IMG/VR virus record: IMGVR_UViG_3300039456_000032
Location: 1 to 21,453 of that record
Length of the DNA: 21,453 nucleotides
Strand: one strand, 5' to 3'
From: a virus
In this document: piece by piece, positions 16,497 through 21,453 of the stretch
Position numbering within the stretch: position 1 is the first letter of the stretch
Layout of the letters: the number at the start of each line of letters is the position of its first letter
The notes under the pieces: generated by a model
Seen by the model: the letters and a program-made list of their open reading frames with translations, nothing else
Database searches by the model: none
What the model was told of the DNA's origin: nothing
Translations under genes and position numbers: made by a program

Positions 16497-16529
16497 AAAA
16501 ACGCCCGCCGGTTTCCCGTGGGCGCTTTT
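16497..16529 (-). terminator. Rho-independent terminator at the head of the late operon
   Basis: On the minus strand AAAAGCGCCC pairs with GGGCGTTTTT around an inner CGG-GAAA-CCG stem, ending in five T. The opposite strand ends in four T after the stem, so it may act in both directions. It lies between the end of the putative regulator gene and the HNH gene, where a terminator would block all late genes unless it is read through. Confidence 0.75.
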
Positions 16530-16544
16530 GTAGATGATGCACTA

Positions 16545-16574
16545 TTCATGCTCTGCGGGTGGGTTAAGTGTCAA
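16545..16574 (-). promoter_or_regulatory. Putative late promoter (pR'-like)
   Basis: A perfect TTGACA -35 hexamer (16569-16574) overlaps the last codons of the putative regulator gene. With an 18-base spacer the -10 would be CATGAA (16545-16550), a poor match to TATAAT; the A/T-rich TGAATA two bases on is an alternative at a long spacing. Transcription would start just before the terminator. The -35 is clear, the -10 is weak, so this is a moderate call supported by position. Confidence 0.4.
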
Positions 16575-17343
16575 CACCCTTTTTCATTTTGGCCAAATCA
16601 TATCCCTGCATTCGATCAAGAGCCGAACAGAGAGACAGCCGTAAAGCCTTTGATGCGCCACCATCTTTTGACCATCCATGCGAATGAAGAACCTGAAGAA
16701 TTGACATGTCACCGAGGCAAACCATATCCACCAACCGACGAACATAGATGGCCCGGCGCTTCACCCCACCATTCTTTGATGGCCGGATGCGTCTAACCTC
16801 CTTTGCCAGCCCATCGCCAATGCGGCGATGCAAAGCCCGCAATCTCTGGAAGTCCCGAATGATCGCAGCCTCTCGATCACCACCACCGGCACCGCCGGAA
16901 TGAACAGCCTCAAGAGACGAACATTTGACGCCCGACGCTGTGACCCGCTCGACCAGCGCCGCATAGTCGCGCGCCGCGCTGATCTGCCCCGGCGTGAACA
17001 ATGCGCTATAGGCCTGCGGATTCTTTCCAGCCGAGGCCCGCCTGACCTCTGCCGCCCGATGCGCCTTTAGTGAAGCCCGCTCCATCGCATCGAACGCATC
17101 TGCAACCCGTGCCGCATCCCGGCCCGCCTCGCCAGTCTTGACCGAGACAAAGCCGCCACATTCGGTCTGGCGCATCTCGCGCGGCGTGAAGCGCATCATT
17201 GGCCCTCGGCCTGGGGCCATCGGAATGGCAGGCCCACACTCAGCCGGAACACGACCGCGCGCCTTAATCTTGGCAATCCGCGATACCTCATCTTGCAACC
17301 GGGCCACCCCTGCCGAGGTTACAATCACCACCTGTTCGCTCAT
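16564..17343 (-). CDS. Putative late-gene regulator, DUF6456-like
   Basis: A 259-aa basic protein. Residues 1-115 have low complexity and many Arg/Ala. The C-terminal half looks folded: FTPGQISAARDYAALVERV (116-134), a helical basic stretch, RRAIYVRRLVDMVCLGDMSI (196-215) and LHSHGWSKDGGASKALRLSL (219-238) ending LDRMQGYD. The pattern resembles the DUF6456 group of alphaproteobacterial DNA-binding-like proteins, with a terminal helix-turn-helix; this is a by-eye match. It is the last gene before the late promoter and terminator, the place of lambda Q, so a role in switching on late genes is a reasonable inference. It overlaps the upstream gene by 4 bp. Confidence 0.75.
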   Translation of the reverse strand: MSEQVVIVTSAGVARLQDEVSRIAKIKARGRVPAECGPAIPMAPGRGPMMRFTPREMRQTECGGFVSVKTGEAGRDAARVADAFDAMERASLKAHRAAEVRRASAGKNPQAYSALFTPGQISAARDYAALVERVTASGVKCSSLEAVHSGGAGGGDREAAIIRDFQRLRALHRRIGDGLAKEVRRIRPSKNGGVKRRAIYVRRLVDMVCLGDMSILQVLHSHGWSKDGGASKALRLSLCSALDRMQGYDLAKMKKGVDT

Positions 17344-17915
17344 TTATTCACCTCAATTTGCCGCATGATCAGCGCGCATTTTTCAGCCGCCGCCGCTCGT
17401 TTTTTCTGCATGTCCAGGTCAACAGGGTTTGGAACACGGCCTTGCCCTTGCACCTCTTCGATCAACTCCAACCGGCGGCGCGCTTCCTTTGCCCTCTCTT
17501 TGATCGCAACAAGGGGAATTCCCTTGGGCCAAATACGTTCTTTGCGCACATAGGAGCGCAGCTCGGGCGCCCAATCCTCCGCCATAGCCTGGCTTCCCAA
17601 AGGCCCGGAGAAGACAGCAATCAACAGGGGAGAAGCGCTATCCTCTGGCGGCTGAATATCCGCAGCCCAAGCAAGAATTTTTGAGGCACTGGGAAACAGT
17701 GAGCGATCTTTCCCACCGGCCAATCTTGAGGCCTGCTCTGCCAAGGCATCCAGGTTGATAGCCGTCATGTAGGACAGGCGACCACATAGCTCATCAATCG
17801 TTGCATCAAACTGCGCCACGGTCACGCCAGAGGCGCGCCGCAACCCCAAACGGGTCAAGGGCTGCACCAGATGGTCCCGCACCCGTTGCTTTGCCTCTTT
17901 CAAATCCGATGCCAT
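17340..17915 (-). CDS. Hypothetical replication-region protein with SYVR-IW motif
   Basis: A 191-aa protein I cannot name. Residues 1-95 form a helical domain (VRDHLVQPLTRLGL ... FDATIDELCGRLSYMTAINL ... LFPSASKILAWAADIQPPED), reminiscent of small phage replication or helicase-loading proteins. Residues 121-141 carry SYVRKERIWPKGIPLVAI, closely similar to the C-terminus of the DnaA-like protein in the same operon. A basic coiled coil follows. It is translated from an ATG with AGGAAAGAGG upstream and overlaps the next gene by 4 bp. A partner role in replication initiation is inference from context and the shared motif. Confidence 0.75.
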   Translation of the reverse strand: MASDLKEAKQRVRDHLVQPLTRLGLRRASGVTVAQFDATIDELCGRLSYMTAINLDALAEQASRLAGGKDRSLFPSASKILAWAADIQPPEDSASPLLIAVFSGPLGSQAMAEDWAPELRSYVRKERIWPKGIPLVAIKERAKEARRRLELIEEVQGQGRVPNPVDLDMQKKRAAAAEKCALIMRQIEVNK

Positions 17916-18030
17916 CGCCTCTTTCCTTTTCTCAGCAATTCCAGGCTATCCACACACACCAGCCTTTCGGTTTTCGGCCAGTAAGGTGTTTTGTATTTTT
18001 CTGTTTTTTTTTGTTCTGTCCTGTAGGGCA

Positions 18031-18113
18031 ATTTCACCTGCAGGCCGAAATCTTACTGAAATCTAAGTGAAATCATTTCACTTCATTTCAGTTGTATTTC
18101 AGTTGAATTTCAC
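18031..18113 (+). repeat. Iteron-like array of TGAAAT/ATTTCA units, candidate replication origin
   Basis: GAAAT units start at 18047, 18058 and 18069 (11-base steps) and inverted ATTTCA units start at 18075, 18085, 18096 and 18107 (10, 11 and 11-base steps). The two sets meet at a 15-base palindrome GTGAAATCATTTCAC (18067-18081). One more ATTTCACC lies at 18031. All units face the same side of the helix. The array fills the gap after the DUF1376-like gene, overlaps its stop codon, and is next to an AT-rich tract with a T9 run. A CTATCCACA DnaA-box-like site lies at 17946-17954. Confidence 0.7.
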
Positions 18114-18766
18114 CGATCCCGCGCCGCACTAATGGGCGTTACCTCGCCCGTGTAACCAAGCACCTCCGCCATGGCCGCGCGCACATTGTCGGGGGTGATG
18201 TATAGCTCCGAATGCTCGAAGTGTTCAGCTAGGGCCGTGATGGCGCGATCGTCTTTGATGATGTACTCCTGGACGCCCATGTCCCGCATTTTGGTGCGGA
18301 TCTTGTGCTTCTTGAGCGCCAACCGGCCAGCTTCACGGGCAGCATCACGCCCCCGCTTTCGCTTGTTCATGTCCGTCACGATCGCTTCAATTATGCCCGG
18401 ATGACCTAAGCGGGTTTCATATTCGCCGGTGCGGGCATCCTCCACCAGAACTGGAACCCAACCGTGCAGAACGTTCTCCTTGGCTTCCTGCCAGTCTTCG
18501 ATCGAACGGAACCGGGCTAGGTCAGCTAAATCAATGTCATCCCCTGGCAACGTCCCAGCAGGATCCTGGCGCATGGACTCGGTCCACAGGATCACGGCGG
18601 TGCCAACATCCTCGCGCCTGCCCAGCATCACGCAGCGGCTAAGGAATCGAGATCCCAAGAACCGGTGAGTGAAAAAGGGGAACCAGTCATGCGAAGACAG
18701 GGTATCGCCTCGCCGCAACGGCCAGACATCCGCAGGTACATTCTGGCCTTCAATCAGATCCGACAT
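18110..18766 (-). CDS. DUF1376-like phage replication protein
   Basis: A 218-aa protein. The N-terminal part (WFPFFTHRFLGSRFLSRCVM, then VGTAVILWTESMRQDPAGTL and DDIDLADLARF, residues about 28-87) follows the pattern of DUF1376/YdaU-like domains found in phage replication initiators. The middle has GWVPVLVEDARTGEYETRLG and a very basic helix (NKRKRGRDAAREAGRLALKK, about 134-153) that could bind DNA. The C-terminus ends with an YITPDNVRAAMAEVLGYTGE segment. A strong ribosome site GGGAGGT lies upstream. It overlaps the DnaA-like gene by 13 bp and sits directly against the iteron-like array, which it may recognise (inference). Confidence 0.8.
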   Translation of the reverse strand: MSDLIEGQNVPADVWPLRRGDTLSSHDWFPFFTHRFLGSRFLSRCVMLGRREDVGTAVILWTESMRQDPAGTLPGDDIDLADLARFRSIEDWQEAKENVLHGWVPVLVEDARTGEYETRLGHPGIIEAIVTDMNKRKRGRDAAREAGRLALKKHKIRTKMRDMGVQEYIIKDDRAITALAEHFEHSELYITPDNVRAAMAEVLGYTGEVTPISAARDR

Positions 18767-19173
18767 TGGCCCACCTCCCTTTTTCTAACAGAGACAAACG
18801 GCTTGCCCCAGATATGCTCGCGCCGGACATAGGATTGCCCCAAGGCCAGCTCGACCCGGCGTTCAATTTCGACAAATTCTGCTGCGCACTGCCGATCAGC
18901 CTTGCGCCGATCAGCCACAGCGCGCAGCGCATGCATGACCGTGGTGTGATCCCGCCCGCCAAAGCGCCGGCCAATTTCTGGCAGGCTGCAGTTGGCCTTT
19001 TGGCGGATCAGCGCCATGGCGATCTGGCGTGGCCAGGCCAGCCGCCGCGCACGGCTGGGCCCAATCATTTCGCCAGCGCGCAGATGGTAATAGCCGCGCA
19101 CAACGCCCAGAATAACCGCCACCGGGTCCGATGCTAGCCTGTGCCTGATGGCGTTGCTTGGATTGACTTTCAT
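18754..19173 (-). CDS. Free-standing DnaA domain IV (DnaA-box-binding) protein
   Basis: A 139-aa protein from the ATG at 19173, preceded by GGAAAGGTG and coupled to the small gene upstream (TGATG). Residues about 18-105 match domain IV of bacterial DnaA: LRAGEMIGPSRARRLAWPRQ then IAMALIRQ, and the signature SLPEIGRRFGGRDHTTVMHA (63-82), including the R-D-H-T-T residues that read the DnaA box. There is no AAA+ ATPase domain. The C-terminus (114-132) has SYVRREHIWGKPFVSV. It probably binds DnaA boxes in the phage origin or competes with host DnaA; the first part is firm from sequence, the role is inference. Confidence 0.88.
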   Translation of the reverse strand: MKVNPSNAIRHRLASDPVAVILGVVRGYYHLRAGEMIGPSRARRLAWPRQIAMALIRQKANCSLPEIGRRFGGRDHTTVMHALRAVADRRKADRQCAAEFVEIERRVELALGQSYVRREHIWGKPFVSVRKREVGQCRI

Positions 19174-19334
19174 CAGTCGCACCTTTCCCAAAACAGTGAC
19201 ACAGGCCCAAATTCGAAATGCCAACCGCCCCGCAACCAGACACCCGTTAACGGATGGAACCGGCAGTGAGATCGATGCAGACTGATCCGCCACTCTCGTA
19301 TGACGATCCAATTGAATAGGATTTCAGGGATCAC
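19173..19334 (-). CDS. 53-aa small protein, translationally coupled
   Basis: A GTG start overlaps the stop of the DUF1937-like gene (GTGA) and the TGA stop overlaps the ATG of the DnaA-like gene (TGATG). A GGAGGG ribosome site lies 6 bases before the GTG. The product is rich in Trp, His and Arg: IPEILFNWIVIREWRISLHR at the start, then TGVWLRGGWHFEFGPVSLFW at the end. There is no recognised family. The precise fit between two genes is the main evidence that it is real. The alternative is that the DnaA-like protein starts further up at a TTG (19311), which has no ribosome site. Confidence 0.6.
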   Translation of the reverse strand: MIPEILFNWIVIREWRISLHRSHCRFHPLTGVWLRGGWHFEFGPVSLFWERCD

Positions 19335-19768
19335 GCGCAGCCCTCCAACAGATAGACAGGTTTTACCGCCGCCAAGGCCAGGCAAACCGCCTGCCAGACA
19401 TCCGGCGCATCACGCCAACCAACCGCTGGGGGAACGATGACGCAGCCCGAGGCCCGCACCGCAGGCGCTGGCGCGGCAATGTCCTGCCCGGCCCAACCCG
19501 CCATGAAAGCAGGCGAAATCGCCATGACCTGCGCCTGGGCAAGATCCTGCAGCCATGCGCCGGCATAATCAGCACCCAGCACCGGCCCGCCCTCAGAATA
19601 TCGATAAGGCGTGGCAAGGCAGGCAAGCTGACCGGTTTGGCGCGCAGCGATCTCGGCCAGTGTCAGACCTTCATACAAGATTGGCTGGCCCTGCCAGTGC
19701 CACCGCAACCAGGTCCAATCCGGCTGCGGTGGGAATTGGCAGCGCCGGGCTGTGAGCGGCGCGATCAC
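19331..19768 (-). CDS. DUF1937-like protein (deoxyribosyltransferase-like fold)
   Basis: A 145-aa protein with ACLATPYRYSEGG (49-61), a central helix, VMAISPAFMAG (81-91), CVIVPPAVGWRDAPDVWQAV (109-128) and LAAVKPVYLLEG at the end. This resembles DUF1937 and nucleoside 2-deoxyribosyltransferase-like phage proteins (LATPY ... P..GW ... V..E...A...KPV), but the usual late acidic residue is Gln127. A nucleotide metabolism role is plausible, not shown. The start is uncertain: GTG at 19768 has a weak ribosome site, and the frame is open upstream through a hydrophobic stretch without a good start codon. It is the first gene of the leftward operon. Confidence 0.65.
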   Translation of the reverse strand: MIAPLTARRCQFPPQPDWTWLRWHWQGQPILYEGLTLAEIAARQTGQLACLATPYRYSEGGPVLGADYAGAWLQDLAQAQVMAISPAFMAGWAGQDIAAPAPAVRASGCVIVPPAVGWRDAPDVWQAVCLALAAVKPVYLLEGCA

Positions 19769-19788
19769 TGCGGCACCGCCAATAGCCG

Positions 19789-19840
19789 CAATCCACAGAA
19801 TCGACCCAAATTTCCCACGACAACGCCAAGGTTATCCACG
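19789..19840 (+). promoter_or_regulatory. Three phased DnaA-box-like sites upstream of the replication operon
   Basis: CAATCCACA (19789-19797), TTTCCCACG (19811-19819) and TTATCCACG (19832-19840) resemble the DnaA box TTATCCACA with 2, 3 and 1 mismatches. They lie in the same orientation 21-22 bp apart, two helical turns. On the minus strand the last one covers a GATAAC -10-like hexamer, 16 bases after TTGGAC. They sit 21-72 bp before the first gene of the operon that encodes the DnaA-like protein, suggesting autoregulation. Only the third is a good match. Confidence 0.4.
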
Positions 19841-20028
19841 GGATTTCCAGATGTCCAAATCTGCCAGAAATGTGATTGAATAGGTGTGCCGGGGCGGCAA
19901 TTCGCAGTCGCCACCCCAGCTAAGGAAACCGCGCCCTTACACACAGCGCGGAACCATAGGATCGCGGGCAAAATACCACTCACGCCCAATGCGATCCGGC
20001 CAACCATGTCTGCAAAGGAGACAAACTC

Positions 20029-20289
20029 ATGGCCGACCTGTTTGGGGAAGAACCCCCTACGAAACGACACCACATTACTGGTGTCGAATTGAACGTAATC
20101 GCCAAAAGGCGACCAAAACTCTCGTTCAAAGACGCTATAACAGCGCATGTCATGCGCATTCAAGGCGTCGAAACTACGCATATCGCTCACGAGATGGGAA
20201 CCAACCCGGCACGCGTAGTCGAAGTACTTAAGGGTGAAGTTCACCCCAATGCCAAAACAGAAGCATACAGACTTTTGACGGCAGCCTAA
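20029..20289 (+). CDS. Small helix-turn-helix DNA-binding protein
   Basis: An 86-aa protein on the plus strand, divergent from the replication operon. AAAGGAG lies 8 bases upstream of the ATG. Residues about 34-68 look like a helix-turn-helix: KDAITAHVMRIQGVETTHIA then HEMGTNPARVVEVLKGE, where a GTNPARVVEVLKG recognition helix follows the turn. The N-terminus (MADLFGEEPPTKRHH) is short and polar. The opposite strand has a much longer open frame, but this one has the ribosome site and a clear domain. It may regulate the divergent 260-bp promoter region, as a Cro- or repressor-like switch protein; that is inference. Confidence 0.75.
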   Translation: MADLFGEEPPTKRHHITGVELNVIAKRRPKLSFKDAITAHVMRIQGVETTHIAHEMGTNPARVVEVLKGEVHPNAKTEAYRLLTAA

Positions 20290-20300
20290 CAAGGGCAAGG

Positions 20301-20348
20301 CCAACAGGGAGAAGACAACCTGTTGGGCGGCAAATCGTTTTGCCGTCC
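20301..20348 (+). terminator. Two tandem hairpins after the helix-turn-helix gene
   Basis: CCAACAGG (20301-20308) pairs with CCTGTTGG (20319-20326). CGGCAAA (20328-20334) pairs with TTTGCCG (20339-20345), extendable by three pairs outward to 20348 at the expense of the first stem. Neither is followed by a T-run, so termination is not certain; they begin 12 bp after the stop codon. Confidence 0.4.
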
Positions 20349-20363
20349 GGCGACCGCAAACTG

Positions 20364-20546
20364 AAAAAACGGGGCGCGCGGCGCGATCGGCACCAACACG
20401 CCCCAAGTTCAACAGGGAGGTTTTGGGGGCCACTTGCAGGCGCGCCTGCCCCCGGTCAGCAAAGGCGACGGATGGCGATCCGCGTCCTGCAGTGTTTTCG
20501 CAGACAGCCGAGGCTTGTTTACCGCCCCGATTGCCTGCACCTTTCG
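20364..20546. repeat. 183-bp direct repeat, copy 1
   Basis: This 183-bp block recurs at 21150-21332 with, by my count, nine substitutions and no gap (about 95% identity). It contains the 14-base palindrome GCAGGCGCGCCTGC and a second small hairpin CGGAT-GGCG-ATCCG. It lies in the 291-bp gap between the two plus-strand genes and ends 34 bp before the start of the membrane protein gene. There is no transposase or clear terminal inverted repeat. It may be a dispersed intergenic element of the host genome. Confidence 0.85.
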
Positions 20547-20580
20547 TCACACGCCAATGATTTTCGAAAGGGATTCTTAA

Positions 20581-21042
20581 TTGGACCTGCAACACGCGAC
20601 CTTCCTCGCCGCCGCAATCTCCGCTTTTGCCGCCTGCCTTGCCGCCTATAGCAGCTTCAAACAAACCCGCCTCCTCAACCAACAAGCACAACGCCCGGAG
20701 CCAATTTTTGAAGTAGTGAGAATGGGCGAAGATATCAGCAGATCTGACAATTGGCGCCCGGTCCGCATTCGCGTGACCAATCCCAGCAACGTCGTGCTTG
20801 AAGTGAAATCCGCCACCGCCAGCTCTTGGAAAGCAAGACTGCGCCCCTCCAAACCATCCTCTCCACCGCAAGGCGAAAGAACGCTCAATTTCGATAGGCC
20901 TCGCCCGGTCAGACCAGGGGCGACCGACGCCTTTTTCAACTTCAATCTTCAGGGAAGAAAGCGGAGAAGCGTTCGAATTCGGTTCGACTATTTTTACAGG
21001 GACCGGATCAGTGAAATCAAAAGCCATACAATCGAAATCTGA
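20581..21042 (+). CDS. Membrane-anchored hypothetical protein between direct repeats
   Basis: A 153-aa protein from a TTG start with AAAGGGA upstream. Residues 6-24 (ATFLAAAISAFAACLAAYS) form one transmembrane helix, followed by a polar linker and, from about residue 40, a beta-rich domain (PIFEVVRMG ... RPVRIRVTNPSNVVLEVKSA ... VRIRFDYFYRDR). This layout, a short N-terminal anchor and a single soluble domain probably in the cytoplasm, is seen in many uncharacterised bacterial proteins. No function can be given. It stands alone, on the opposite strand to the phage operon, and is flanked by the two repeat copies, which suggests a separate cargo or moron gene. Confidence 0.65.
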   Translation: MDLQHATFLAAAISAFAACLAAYSSFKQTRLLNQQAQRPEPIFEVVRMGEDISRSDNWRPVRIRVTNPSNVVLEVKSATASSWKARLRPSKPSSPPQGERTLNFDRPRPVRPGATDAFFNFNLQGRKRRSVRIRFDYFYRDRISEIKSHTIEI

Positions 21043-21149
21043 GCGAAGGCCAGGGCGAACTGCGCCAATGCAATAGTTAGCATCACCACTTCGGCGGACA
21101 AAACGAACTCGATCATCAGACCTATTATCTCCTATTTCAAACGCCCCCC

Positions 21150-21332
21150 AAAAAACGGGTCGCGTGGCGCGATCGGCGCCAACACGCCCCAAGTTCAACA
21201 GGGAGGTTTTAGGGGCCACTTGCAGGCGCGCCTGCCCCCGGTCAGCGAAGGCGACGGATGGCGATCCGCGTCCTGCAGTGTTTTCGCAGACAACCGGGGC
21301 TTGTTTAGCACCCCGATTGCCTGCACCTTTCG
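21150..21332. repeat. 183-bp direct repeat, copy 2
   Basis: The partner of the block at 20364-20546, in the same orientation and 786 bp away, with the same palindrome and hairpin. The rest of the 411-bp stretch from the membrane protein stop to the window edge holds no gene I can support. It includes about 107 bp of unassigned sequence before the repeat and, after it, a perfect 14-base palindrome GGCCTGATCAGGCC at 21391-21404. Confidence 0.85.
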
Positions 21333-21453
21333 GTTGTGTCTCGAATCTGGTGGAAATTCTCTGGCGGCGTTCTCCGAGCATGTGGATTTGGGCCTGATCA
21401 GGCCGCGAGGTCAAGTCTGATCGGGGCGATGGGCTGAGCCAAGGTTTCCCAGC

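Noticed and set aside
17900-18037. A 45-aa minus-strand frame (GTG start, Lys-rich) in the gap before the 191-aa gene
   Set aside because: It lies in the AT-rich origin-like tract, has a weak start context, overlaps the next gene by 16 bp and has no recognisable domain. It may be worth testing but is not supported.
19765-21414. A 549-codon open frame on the minus strand
   Set aside because: It runs antisense through the helix-turn-helix gene, the membrane protein gene and both repeat copies. Its repeated segment is just the translated 183-bp repeat, and its start is a TTG without a ribosome site. GC-rich DNA often leaves such frames open.
21398-21453. Short minus-strand frame at the right edge ending IAPIRLDLAA, possibly the C-terminus of a neighbouring gene such as a transposase
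   Set aside because: Only 17 codons are visible before the window edge, too few to assign a gene or family.
1-21453. tRNA genes, CRISPR arrays, integrase and attachment sites
   Set aside because: I looked for cloverleaf-like arms, regularly spaced identical repeats and recombinase motifs and saw none. An att site cannot be judged without the other end of the element.

Overview
The window looks like the structural and replication half of a long-tailed (siphovirus-type), HK97-like phage or prophage of an alphaproteobacterium, probably Rhodobacteraceae. The phage call rests on the full order small terminase, large terminase, portal, prohead protease, HK97-fold capsid, connectors, tail tube, tail chaperones, tape measure. 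The host call is inference, from the GC-rich coding style, the gene-transfer-agent-like order of the head and tail genes, and the flavour of the small replication proteins. No integrase, lysis gene or clear repressor is present, so whether this is an integrated prophage cannot be decided here.

Layout, read right to left because nearly everything is on the minus strand. (1) 19.8-21.45 kb: an accessory edge with two plus-strand genes, a small helix-turn-helix protein and a membrane-anchored protein. The second is flanked by two 183-bp direct repeats about 95% identical. (2) 16.5-19.8 kb: a leftward early/replication operon with tight start/stop overlaps. It holds a DUF1937-like protein, a 53-aa small protein, a free-standing DnaA domain IV protein, a DUF1376-like replication protein, an unrecognised protein that shares a peptide motif with the DnaA-like one, and a DUF6456-like putative regulator. 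A symmetric AT-rich array of ATTTCA/TGAAAT units lies inside this operon and is the best origin candidate. (3) 16.5 kb: a perfect TTGACA box at the end of the putative regulator gene, followed by a rho-independent terminator. This layout resembles lambda Q-pR'-tR'. (4) 0-16.5 kb: one late transcription unit with HNH nuclease, packaging, head and tail genes, running off the left edge.

Specific observations are: an exact lambda-type GGGAAAG slippery heptamer that would fuse the two tail chaperone reading frames (G/GT); conservation of the Lys, Asn and Glu residues needed for HK97 chainmail cross-linking; an 11-unit degenerate repeat of 27-28 residues in the 1893-aa tape measure protein; and a translationally coupled 53-aa gene between two replication genes. 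Most of the late region is otherwise ordinary, compact phage gene organisation with 1-bp (TGATG) or 4-bp (ATGA) overlaps.
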